A stretch of DNA of 64,000 nucleotides, from NCBI GenBank assembly GCA_000711775.1, contig ARYC01001389.1:50692-114691 (forward strand), given 5' to 3'. A program made the translations under genes and the position numbers. A model generated the notes under the pieces. It made no database searches and had not been told where the DNA came from. It worked only from the letters and a program-made list of their open reading frames with translations. Positions 47,001 through 55,989 of this stretch are shown piece after piece (position 1 is the stretch's first letter; each line of letters opens with the position of its first letter). The DNA is from Oxytricha trifallax. Its lineage: Eukaryota > Ciliophora > Spirotrichea > Sporadotrichida > Oxytrichidae.

Positions 47001-47799
47001 TTATATTGTAATTAACAGTAAAACAATACTTGCTACCTTAAACTATCTTTAAATATCACAAATATTCTTAAAAATATATTAGAATCCATATCCCCTTATA
47101 TAAATCATATTAAACGTACCTCTAATTAGATATGATTTAGACAAATTATTTTGGGGTATGAGTAGTCTCTGGTGCTACGGTTGTTTCTGGTGCTGCAGTT
47201 GTCTCTGGTGCTACGGTTGTCTCTGGAGCTGCAGTTGTCTCTGGTGCAGCAGTAGTTTCAGGTGCGGCAGTTGTACATTCAACTTATGTTGTTTCAGCAG
47301 CAGGTGTGGTAGTGACTTCACAGTTAATATTTCAGAAAAAAAAATTTGATAAATTCTTGTAAATTTTTTCCTTCACAGCTACAGTTTCCTAGTTGTTCAC
47401 CGCTGTTAAGTTTGTCTATCCAATCTGATAGGGCAGAGTCACTCCATTCATTATAGTTTAAAGCGTTTATGAAATAACTAGATAAGGTAAGTTTGAATTT
47501 TCCATAATGATGTATTTAAAACTTTCTTTTTATTGGTAGTCATTGCTTGAAAGGAAGCTTCCATCATTTCCACTATCTCCGCTGCTTCCAGCTCCTCCGC
47601 TGCCGCCTCCACTCATCTAAACCAAATTTCTTTCACCGATGCTGTGTGCTAATTTGTTTCTAATTGCGTTAGCTTATTTTAATTACTGTCTATATTTAAT
47701 AAAAAGTTTAATAATTTTTTAAATAATTTTATGGTTAGCAGGTGATGTTACTAAAACTGTAGCAGTGGCTACAATCATAAGGGTTGTTTTGTATAGCAT
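41097..47799 (-). CDS. Secreted Pro/Thr-rich repeat protein, split by a 5.1-kb TBE-bearing IES
   Basis: Start MLYKTTLMIVATATVLVTSP at 47799, a signal peptide. Mature part: ANAIRNKLAHSIGERN, a Gly/Ser linker (MSGGGSGGAGSSGDSG), WSDSALSDWIDKLNSGEQ with CSC, then tandem APETTAAPETT-type repeats, a Cys-rich part (EPTCTCEEQCSADNT; MCIKQNCTWNFDNSTCMWQC; NGTCNYTCEE) and a helical C-terminus ending IISPSYYRFRNDYNATL, TGA 41097-41099. Secretion, Thr/Pro repeats and NxT/S sites suggest an O-glycosylated surface or lorica-type protein. The 42035-47160 IES falls exactly inside the repeat array. Smaller inserts near 41200-41280, 41395-41430, 41735-41830, 47320-47370, 47500-47530 and 47690-47735 also occur. 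A paralogue lies at 49005-50078. Confidence 0.75.
42384..42461 (+). repeat. TBE left inverted terminal repeat, 78 bp
   Basis: Starts with a C4A4-type 17-mer (one substitution relative to the right end) and runs to ...GGGGTTATTAAT, where the match to the right end stops. Confidence 0.92.
42548..43476 (+). pseudogene. TBE transposase (Tc1/mariner-type DDE), frameshifted
   Basis: The N-terminal part starts MYSEQVKPVPNYKSIAMLLK with a helix-turn-helix-like region and basic stretch, up to about 42775. The catalytic domain continues in another frame from about 42780. The catalytic domain shows IHADEAVF (first Asp), LFVDNLSVHKT (second Asp) and YSPQFYRIEFYWGIFK (Glu); exactly 34 residues separate the second Asp and Glu, a DD34E pattern as in mariner/Tc1 and the TBE 42-kDa protein. 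It cuts and joins element ends. TGA 43474-43476 ends the frame. The single frame change near 42770-42790 probably inactivates this copy, unless it is a sequencing error. Confidence 0.88.
43530..44297 (-). pseudogene. TBE short accessory ORF (22-kDa type), frameshifted
   Basis: Minus-strand, divergent from the kinase gene. Starts MESINDAMKRVQAQEQIQRF at 44297, then VQQGNEFIVTHFDYIVGLFL; two or more frame changes follow before a Lys/Glu-rich end near 43530. Position between transposase and kinase gene matches the TBE 22-kDa ORF, of unknown function. Multiple frameshifts indicate decay. Confidence 0.7.
44500..44700. repeat. Cluster of palindromic GTAC / TAGGAG motifs inside TBE
   Basis: Repeated units such as TAGTACTTAATTAGGAGCAC, ACTTATTTAGGAGCATTA and inverted forms (CTCCTAAAGCAGTACGTACT) lie between the starts of the divergent accessory and kinase genes. 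The location suits a shared promoter or a transposase/regulator-binding region; this is inference. Confidence 0.55.
45033..46313 (+). pseudogene. TBE zinc-finger/protein-kinase ORF (57-kDa type), one frameshift
   Basis: Starts MASKVVGDREEEKGINEI. Two C2H2 zinc fingers: FCELCERDFAHKSSWNRHKK and DCFECNKQYSHTRDLKKHLL (H-x3-4-H). After a linker there is a kinase-like domain: LPLYEMTLRDFI, GIKELHKLGFVHRDLKPENI (catalytic loop HRDLKPEN) and IIDFNRA, where DFG is replaced by DFN. A frame change near 45975 precedes GTVMRTHGYYPEREDWR (APE-like), DVWALAAII (DxWxxG-like) and the end PHDPKVHFE. Same architecture as 62657-64000. Zinc finger plus kinase is characteristic of the TBE 57-kDa protein. Confidence 0.9.
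46355..46432 (-). repeat. TBE right inverted terminal repeat, 78 bp
   Basis: Inverted copy of 42384-42461, ending GGGGTTTTGGGGTTTTG before the AAT duplication. Confidence 0.92.
46436..47160. other. Right flank of outer IES, possible relic coding sequence
   Basis: About 725 bp between the TBE end and the outer IES border, of more balanced composition than surrounding AT-rich DNA, with short open stretches on both strands but no recognisable motif. Could be a remnant of the outer element's own genes. Confidence 0.35.
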
Positions 47800-47829
47800 T
47801 TTGGTCTATTTAGGTATCAGAGTTTACTA

Positions 47830-49000
47830 AATTGGATGGTGGTTTTATTATCACCCAAACAATATGTTATAATATCACAGTGTAAAAACTACTGTATTTA
47901 TCAATCACACATTATTAGTATTTAATTGTAGTTAATGATTTAGAGAATCCTTATATATCTATTAATTGTGAGTAAGTCCAGGTGTAACTCTCTCCTCCTT
48001 AATCCCTTTCATGAGTAAATGTTTCCAAAAGCGAAAATTATTATAATTAATCCAAAAAACCATTAAATTTAGAATATTTTATGTATAAGTGGGTAAATTT
48101 AAAATTTAATAGACTAATAAAACATTTATTTTTCATTCTTAAAATATTAATCACATATAAATATATGCGTTATGGGAATATGACTAAAATAGCAAAAAGT
48201 ATATTCCTGAATTAAAATACGAGTAATTATATTAATAATTGTTATTCCCTCTATACATTTTTACTTTTTCCTTTAATCTGAGAATAAAATAATTATTTTC
48301 TTCTAGAGAATTTAATTAACTTTTTATACTAAAGATAAATAAAGGCATGCAAGATTAATTGATTAGAAAAATATTAATAATTTGCAGATTATCTAAACAA
48401 AAACTCTAATTTAGAAATATACATCATTAAAAATTGTAGTAATAAACTGATACAAAATAATTTCTTTGCTATGCTGTGTATATGTTAAGTATAATAATTT
48501 AATCATTAAATATGGTATCTTTTATTCATGAAAACACTATTATTTATGATATATTAACTTAATTTTTATTACTTTTTTAACACCCTATGCATTTACTAAA
48601 GCAACTGTAAATAAAGCTTATATTATAATAAGTTAGAGATTTATAGTAGTTATTTATGAGATTAAGTTTTTAAGAAATTAGTAGTAAAGTCTGAGTAACT
48701 TTTATCTCTTTTACAAGATAACAGTAAAGTCAAAAGTAGTAATCACTAATATATATAATAGTATAAGAGACATGAACAAATAATATTGAATTATGGAATA
48801 GTTGTACAATTAAACTAGAGAATTAAGCCTTGACTGAGCAAATTTTGTTCATCATTAACTCGGCTTAAAATCTGTTCGTAATCATTCAAGGTTCTAAAAT
48901 AATAAGTTAATTTTTATAAATGGGAATTCTTATTTTTTTGAATTTTAATTGCATAGATGAGTTATTTCCATAATGAAATAACTTTAACTTTTAGAAATTT
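47830..49000. other. AT-rich intergenic region between paralogues
   Basis: About 1.2 kb without recognised genes or repeats between the two Pro/Thr-rich genes. Confidence 0.5.
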
Positions 49001-49004
49001 TTAT

Positions 49005-50078
49005 TCAACAAATAGATTTTTAAACAACCATACACATGTAGTATACTTTATAAGAAGTTATAAATAATACTTTAAATGAAATTTACTCAATATTCTCAAT
49101 TGGGCATCCGTTTTCATCACATTCACCGCTAGGCAGAGGAGGCAGTGGTGGACAGTCAATAGGAGGAGGTGTACATTCCTGAGTTGTAATTAGGCATAAC
49201 TTTTAAATTTATCATAAAATACAACAATTAGAAATTTATTCATTCATGGAAGAATTATATTAGATGCTTATGTATATAAAAAAGCAAATTTCTGTTAAAA
49301 TTAATTAGATATTTATATCTATTTTATTTTTCCATGATTATATAGTTTTTGTATACATTTTTAATCTTATCTTACTAAATACTTGGTTATGTTGTAGCTG
49401 GAACAGTAGTTGCTGCTGGAGTGGTTGTCTCAACAGGAGGTTCAGTTGTTGTTTCAGCAGGGGGTGTGCTACCAGATCCACCGGGGAATGTAGTAACAGG
49501 GGCTGGAGTTGTTGTTTCAGCAGGAGGACCGGATGGATTGACTTATGAGGTCTCAGGAGGGGGAGTTGTCTCTATAGGTGGAATGGTGAATGGAGGAATA
49601 GTCATATTTTACATGGTTAATTGGTTTATATAATAAATTACTAAATTGCATAGTCATTGTGGGGAAGGGAGGAGCTTCACAATCGCAATCACCCCAGTCT
49701 TCGTCCCATTCTAAACTGTCTAACCAGATTTATAGTGCTTCGTCAGAGCACTCGTATATATAAACACATTTGTTACTGAATTTAATTTAGAACAAGAGCA
49801 ATTAAAATGCTAAATAATTATCGTTATCACTGCATGCATATTAACTGATTTATCCACCATCAGCTATATCCTACAGTGATCCCTAAAAATAATTAATAAT
49901 TTATTGATCCATTATCGGTATGATCAGCATTTTTGGCAGAAATTTGGTTGAGTTAGGCCCCTCCTTACCTTTACTGATCAGCGCTGTTCATTATCTTATT
50001 TCTTATAGCATTTGCTGGATAAGTTACTAGAGCAACTGCTCCAGCTACTAATATCAATTTTTTAGTCTTCGAAAGCAT
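49005..50078 (-). CDS. Secreted Pro/Thr-rich protein, paralogue of 41097-47799
   Basis: Start MLSKTKKLILVAGAVALVTY at 50078, a signal peptide followed by PANAIRNKIMNSADQ, the same order as the neighbour (PAN...AIRNKLAHS). Next a region with IWLDSLEWDEDWGDCDCEAP, matching the neighbour's WSDSALSDWID...CSC, and an uninterrupted Thr/Pro repeat region (PPAETTTEPPVETTTPAATT, 49390-49600). The C-terminus is Cys/Pro-rich (ECTPPPIDCPPLPPLPSGEC). The stop is uncertain; 49005 is the first TGA in frame. Short inserts lie near 49200-49380, 49615-49660 and 49790-49980. Tandem arrangement and shared layout indicate gene duplication. Probably a secreted or surface structural protein. Confidence 0.7.
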
Positions 50079-50099
50079 TTTCTTATTATCAATATAATA

Positions 50100-51435
50100 A
50101 ACATTTGGCAATGTAACAAACATTTTACCGATGTTACAAACATTACAATGTATATATAAGAGCTTAAAATCATATGAAATTCGTCAATATTGGGTGTAAA
50201 TTGTTTAGTGAATATTAAACTTATTGTGGGTTCTTATTCATTATAATATTTAGCTCTTATATAGTAGCCCAATAGTGAGTAATTTAAGGTGTAAGTCTCT
50301 TCTATAGAACAGAGTAAATCCTTGCAAAAATCGCAATTTGTTAAAGCGATTACAATAGCTTATATTTTAGATTTACTATTATAAGTATACTAGGATTTTT
50401 TGGGTTTTTAAATTAGAACATATTTTAATTTAATTTAAAAAGAATGACAAAATTATAAAGTTAATAAGATTGATTATATCATTAATATTTTTTTAGCATA
50501 AATGGAAATAACTTGCCGTATGTCTATTAGTAAATTATTTAATAGAAAAAGGTAATTTTAATCAAGATAATATTTATAATTATATATTTAATTAAAATAA
50601 AAACAAACTTCCATTGCTTTTTAATTCTAAGAAACTATTAATTTTGTATTAATTTTTTGTAATGGATTTACGATTAATAATTTATTTTTTAATTTTTTGG
50701 ATTTCAATTGTATTTTTATGTTAATATTTATAATTATATAATCAGATTATCAGTATTTGATTTGATTGAGAAAATTATCAAATTAATAGATTTCTATTAT
50801 TCTTTACAAAAACTTATTAGTCATGTTAATAGAAATTCTTAATCAAATACAATATTCATTTTTAATATCAAAATAATAAGTAATTAAGATTAAATTTAAT
50901 TTAAAATAAATAGTTATTAAAACATTCAAATTATAATATTCTATAAAAGCAATCATAATTCTTTTAACAATTTTATCTTGATTATTTTTATTTAGTATTT
51001 TTTCTTCATATATTTTTTTAAATTATATATTTTGATTATCATTGTTAAATCTATAATAAAGCTATATATTTTTATAATATCTACCGTCAATTTTTTTATA
51101 TTAAAAGTGATTAAAAATTCCAAATACTAATTAAATAAGATCGCTAAATGATGTATAAAAGAAATTTTGTTAACAATATTACTCTAAAATTAAAGAAAAT
51201 ATTTTAAGGTTTTTGTTGAAAATATTTATGGTGTATAAAAATGTCTTTTTGCTTAATGAATCTTAAAATTGCTGATAATTTTTTTAGTAAATCAATAATA
51301 TTGTTATAACTCTCTGTTATAAAAATAATTTCTGAATTATAATGAAAATTAAAACTAAAAGTTAATTTCATTGTAATTAAATATATTCGTTAATTTACAT
51401 TATTAAAAATGAGATAAAAATATGGGTATAACGAG
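50100..51435. other. AT-rich region without recognised genes
   Basis: About 1.3 kb; no coding frame, repeat or RNA gene identified. Confidence 0.5.
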
Positions 51436-51438
51436 AGA

Positions 51439-53604
51439 ATGTTTCCTATAAAATAATAGCCATCATAAGCGAAGACACCAATTGAATCGAATAGCTTATA
51501 ATCTAAGAATATAATCTTGAATAATCACATCAATAAGATTGATTTGTAGCAAGACAAACCTTAAAAGTTCAGTATTTAACTTCATAAGTTGGTTCCTTAA
51601 ATCAAAGATTAGCTGGAAATGTTTATAAATAGTCAAAATTATAAAACCACATCTACCAATCTGAACTATTCAACAAATGAAAACAGCAAAAGATTCAGTT
51701 CATAGACTAATAATTCAAATGGATAATATCAAAACAAAATAAAGTGATTAATAATTATTTGTTTATCGAACAGAGTTTCTTTTAAATAATGATAGAAGCT
51801 CATAAATAAATAATTTGAGACATTCCTTATAAGTTGAATTATTTTATGTCATTAAACTCACTCTTTTAAATACTATTATTATAAGTAACGAAATAAAAAT
51901 CCTTAAATTAATTAACTACAATTAATCATCATAGATTTATGTTTAAAATGTATAAAAACAATGTCTACTTTTGACAAGTTAAAGTAAATTTAGGAAAGCG
52001 AAGGAGATTAAAATGTTCAAAATGATGAAATACTTGCTTTTTCACAAGCAGGAACACCTTTGAAAACAACTGACTTTGACTTGTACAATCAGAATAGAAT
52101 TATTTATAAAAAGCATCATAATAACCTTATGCCAGATATTAATGCTATGTTTGAAGGATCAGTTGCTGATGAAAATTCAGCCAGATGTGACACCAGTTTA
52201 AGTAAGTAGGTCAGCTACAAACACACCCCAGATAGACTGGGTATAAAAGGAAGCTTTGCTGGTATTTAAAGTCAGCCTAATGACACGAGCAATAATCAAT
52301 CATAAATCAAAATTAATAGAGATTTGTCTCTTCATCTAGAGGATTTCACATATTCTCTTGTAGATCAGCAATCGAATTAAAACCAACCTTCTCAATAGAA
52401 CTTGATAGTTTTACACAATTTAGATTTCGCAGATAAAAGTAGACATACCACTTAAAATAGTAATAATTTTGAAGATCTTGGTAACACCACTTTCTCCATG
52501 GATTAAAACAACATCAATATTAGTTCAGCACCCTAGTTTTAATAACCTACTTTTAACTATGAAAATTCATACTATAAATAATAAGAGTAAAAGTTAAGTG
52601 AAGAGCTTATTTAGGTTTAGAGTGAAGAATTGAAAAATCTTATAGAATAGTAGTATAGTAAAATAAACTAGAGTTAAACTTAAGACTTTCAGTAAAAGAA
52701 TTCTTAATAATAAAAATCACAAGTTACTTAACTAACTGAGGCTAAATTAAATCAAAACAATCATTAAAATCAAAAAATTTAACCTATATTGACAAATAAC
52801 TTAAATTAAAGCAGAAGAGATTCAAGATCAAGCAAAAGAACTTCAGATTAATTCTTAATGAGAATGAAGTAGGACATCAAGTTCAGGAAGAAAAAAGAAG
52901 ATTATGGAGAGTAATTGTTTAATTTAACTGGGAAAATCAGACAAGAAAATTAAGTTAAATAATTGAATATCAATAGATCAAATAGTAAAATACATGAAAG
53001 ATTATACAGACAAGCTTAGGATAAAAGATAGGTCCAAGAATTTACAAAAATTTACTTTATAATTACTAATTCATATTAAATTTGCCATTCAAGCAGAACT
53101 AAACAGGAAAAATATGGCTATCTAAAATGAACGCAAGATTCTAAAGTAATAGTTGGATGAATCAATTGAACTCTCTCATACAATTTATCAATTAGATGGC
53201 ACTGAGAGGAAAAGACTTGAGTAAAAGCGTATTTTAAATCTTGTGAACTAATCTATTGAAAGTTTAGAATCAGAGTATGATTAGATAAGTTAGAGACCAA
53301 AGACAGGCAACCATAGCAGATTTAATTCAATCAACAAGAGTCGATTGTTTACAAGTAATAAGAAAATATCTAGACCCACATCTGCTTTTAGATAATAATT
53401 ATTTTATATAATTGGCTTTAGACAAATAAAATGAAAAGGAAAATAACTAAACTGATCGAAACATACCCATAGTTAAATCTGTTTATGATCCAAATTCTAA
53501 ACAAAAAATAGGTGTTAAATAATAGAATGAGGTAACTAAACCTAAATAAGCTGTTCTTAACACTAGTTCTGCTATTGTAGGAATACATTCGAAATTGGGA
53601 AATT
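51439..53604 (+). CDS. Gln-rich coiled-coil protein; last segment probably inverted at 55652-55802
   Basis: Starts MFPIKQQPSQAKTPIESNSL at 51439. After an insert (about 51745-51960) comes MSTFDKLKQIQESEGDQ, then a Ser/Asn/Gln-rich middle (SFAGIQSQPNDTSNNQSQIK), a basic part (RDSRSSKRTSDQFLMRMKQD) and a coiled-coil region (QLDESIELSHTIYQLDG; RPKTGNHSRFNSINKSRLFT). A last piece (RNIPIVKSVYDPNSKQKIGV) ends VGIHSKLGN at 53604. There the sequence meets AT-rich DNA, but the same 26 bp (53579-53604) occurs inverted at 55777-55802, where the frame continues LIQKYVEIWKKAKQIKMQGY to a TGA. No family recognised. Confidence 0.6.
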
Positions 53605-53614
53605 AAACATGTAT

Positions 53615-53949
53615 AAATTTATAATTAATTAGATTATTAGCAGTTAAAGTTGTCCAATTTAAACGATTTAGGACTTATTCGATAGGGAGTATAAAATTAG
53701 CTGGACTTTACTATTGGCGGTACTATTTTATCGCATTCCTGGAGAGAGATAACTTTTGTTTAATTAAACTCATAAAATTCATTAAATTAAATCCACACAT
53801 ACATTAAAGTGAAGTTATCTCACTGCAGGGATGCGATAAAAAAGTACCTATAGTAAAGTCCATATAATTTTAAATTCTCTATCGAATGAGTCCAAAATCG
53901 TTTAAATTGGACAACTTTAACTGCTAATAATTTAATTAATTATAAATTT
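53615..53949. repeat. Palindromic (foldback) element, about 335 bp
   Basis: Two arms of roughly 150 bp are near-perfect inverted copies: the left begins AAATTTATAATTAATTAG then ATTATTAGCAGTTAAAGTTG, and the right ends with the complement. A few substitutions and small indels distinguish the arms; the unique centre is short (near 53775-53800). No ORF. A MITE-like or foldback element in the IES region between a coding segment and its presumed inverted partner. Confidence 0.8.
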
Positions 53950-53999
53950 AAATAAAACCCCATTAAATGAATTGAAAAAGGTGACAAAAAGGTGACAAA

Positions 54000-54355
54000 A
54001 GGTAACATTGAATCTTTAATAATCAATAATTAGCACAATTGATGATAGATGTTTACTATAATTATAGTAAGTTCACAATTAAACTCTAACAATTAATAAT
54101 GAAAATAGACACTCTCAATCCAACCGAAACTAATCAACCCTGCTATGTCAATGAACGATAGTGAATCAGAGCTTTAAGCCTCACAGCTCAAGATGGTGAC
54201 CTCCCTTAGACAGTAATCTGATTCAGGATGATTAGAAGTACATGACTACTACAAATGGCTTCCAGTAATGAGAACAATGAGCCAAAATAAACAGCGGGGA
54301 GCCCTCTAGGCATGGAAGCAGGGGAAGAGGAGAGTGGAGACATAGACGTATTTGC
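54000..54355. other. Left flank of GC-richer locus, ambiguous coding
   Basis: Composition rises in GC from about 54100. Open stretches exist on both strands, including plus-strand MASSNENNEPKQTAGSPLGM starting near 54258, but none could be tied to a family. Could be a segment of the YHYH-type gene or another scrambled gene. Confidence 0.3.
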
Positions 54356-54358
54356 CAT

Positions 54359-54835
54359 TTACTGTAACACCATTACAACCATCAACATCACATGGTTGCC
54401 ATAAAACCCCAGTGGCTTTGTATGATCCAACAATCTTGTGACCGTCTCTTGCAATACCGGCAATACTAGTGACTCTTGGGCAGATGGAAGGTTAGTGTTG
54501 GCGTATTTCAAGTAGTCTTTTGTCCATTGTGAATTTGAAGAGCATGAAGTAGCAACTTCATTTGAACTGATACTGTTTGTATAAACGCAAGGACTGAAAG
54601 AGTAATAGTGATAGAAAGTCTTATATTCACTGCTTCCTAAACATAGATCAACTTCTACTCTCTTGGCATCTGAGCCTGCTCCCATTGGTGCGAAGCAGAC
54701 GTACAAGTGCTCCGAAGTGCCAGAGTGGGTGGGAACCCCATTGGTTGAGACGCCAACGAGCGCAGCGCGCAGTGTACACTACATCAAGATTACTCTTCTC
54801 CCCTATTAGTAAGAGCACTCAATTTTAAATGAAAT
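54359..54835 (-). CDS. YHYH-domain protein (partial, one frame break)
   Basis: Minus strand. An upstream piece reads ALVGVSTNGVPTHSGTSEH, then AKRVEVDLCLGSSEYKTFYH with FYHYYSFSPC; a downstream piece in another frame reads RVTSIAGIARDGHKIVGSYK, LWQPCDVDGCNGVTVNGKYV. These are consecutive signatures of YHYH-domain proteins (GVxxNGVP; FYHYYSFSPC; IAGIARDGHxIxGxY; LWxPCDVDxCNG), in the correct order. The two frames meet near 54465-54475 around CTGCCCAAGAG; a 2-bp difference or tiny IES would reconcile them. Neither a start nor a stop is identified, so further segments are probably elsewhere. YHYH proteins are often secreted; function is unknown. Confidence 0.7.
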
Positions 54836-55640
54836 CTTAGGCATAGTTGAGGAATCCGCATTAGCGTCCAGCACAGCAAGATAGAGGAAAAGGCTCTGGG
54901 CAGAGAGGAAAAGACTAGTAGGCTTGGGAGATTCGCAGGTTTAAGATTAATTTGATCAGCATCATCGTTACCATTACCAAGGAGTGTGCCCCCAAGCGCT
55001 CGCTCTATGCCATAGGGTGGTCCAGAAAATAAAGATGCTTAGATATCTCAGCCCCTAGAGTAGATGTCTTGGTCGGACATTTACCCCCCGTGCTCCAGAA
55101 GACAACGAATCGAGTGGTGCCCCTGGCCGCCCCCCAGTCGAAAGTCCGCCCCTTACTCCGTTAGCAATACTGAAATCCTTGAATTCAAAAAAGATAATGT
55201 AAAGACCAGGCGACCTGACTAAGCAATGTGATGAGTGTACTCAAGACTAGACTTCAAGCCACTCCCAGCGATGGTTCCTTAAGAAGCTATCGATGACAAC
55301 GACAGAATGGTACTTTAAGCTATACTGCAAGAGACGCAGAGATGAACAGAGCAAGGAGAATGCCTAGTGCAAGACATGGTACAGATCACTCTTCCCAGCC
55401 AGCGCTAAATACGACACTAATAGAAACCCTTGTCATGGAACTCACAAGCAGAATGTTTACAACCCATACAGCACCTACTATTCAAGACGCAAACAACGTG
55501 CACTTCAGACATCACATGAATGAACGAGCAGAGGGAATATTAATATTGCAAACAGTATTACTTGTGATTATGCTGCATTTACTACTAACTACATTCACGA
55601 CTTATGCTTGCAATTGATAATGACTTACTAATCACTTTGA
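54836..55640 (+). other. GC-rich region with long ambiguous open frames
   Basis: On the plus strand one frame stays open from about 54850 to 55540 under the ciliate code and continues, after one TGA, to about 55640 (pieces: KTWYRSLFPASAKYDTNRNP; NVYNPYSTYYSRRKQR; ITCDYAAFTTNYIHDLCLQ). Long frames also exist on the minus strand. Composition differs sharply from AT-rich spacer, so it is probably macronucleus-destined DNA, possibly other segments of the YHYH gene, but order and strand were not resolved. Confidence 0.35.
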
Positions 55641-55651
55641 AGACCTAAATC

Positions 55652-55802
55652 TCATAAGAGTGAGTGCTATTGTTTCGAAATACACAGATGAGTAATTTAA
55701 TAATGTTTTTGTTTCTAATATCCTTGCATTTTAATTTATTTTGCTTTCTTCCAAATTTCAACATACTTTTATATTAAATTTCCCAATTTCGAATGTATTC
55801 CT
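55652..55802 (-). CDS. Probable inverted terminal segment of the 51439-53604 gene
   Basis: Begins with a 26-bp sequence (55777-55802) identical, in inverted orientation, to the end of the coding segment at 53579-53604. Reading on in the same frame gives GIHSKLGNLIQKYVEIWKKA and then QIKMQGYQKQKHYQITHLCI, stopping at TGA 55652-55654. Lys/Gln-rich composition matches the upstream gene. The 26-bp match would serve as the pointer. Alternative: a dispersed duplication that happens to be open. Confidence 0.6.
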
Positions 55803-55989
55803 TCAATATATAACCAAGATAATATTAGTAAATAAATTAAATTACCAAAATATAAATTAAGTAAATTTTCATAATGAAACACGCATATTTTTATTTTTAT
55901 TTATATTTTGAAATTGAAAAACATAAATTAAGTTTTAAAATCTAATTAAATCTCTGTAATAATCTCAATAAAAATAAACTTCCATAACA

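Larger units (their letters stand above)
42035..47160. mobile_element. 5.1-kb IES with C4-type ends containing a nested TBE
   Basis: AGT occurs at 42035-42037 and 47161-47163; removing 5,126 bp joins the APETT repeat array in perfect register. AGT fits the ANT duplication of TBE elements. Inside the borders are TTAAAACCCCTTTTG on the left and TTATTTTGGGGTATG on the right, both with a C4/G4 block. The element therefore looks like an old, decayed TBE-like transposon into which a younger TBE (42384-46432) inserted. Confidence 0.75.

Noticed and set aside
47160..47300. CRISPR-like tandem repeats
   Set aside because: The repeats are coding (APETT units), without unique spacers, in a eukaryotic gene.
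47158..47349. Cys/Trp-rich plus-strand open frame
   Set aside because: Antisense of the APETT repeats; the minus-strand reading matches the rest of the secreted protein.
54850..55640. Single long plus-strand protein
   Set aside because: With TGA as the only stop, long open frames in GC-richer DNA are expected by chance; no family motif was found and one TGA interrupts it.
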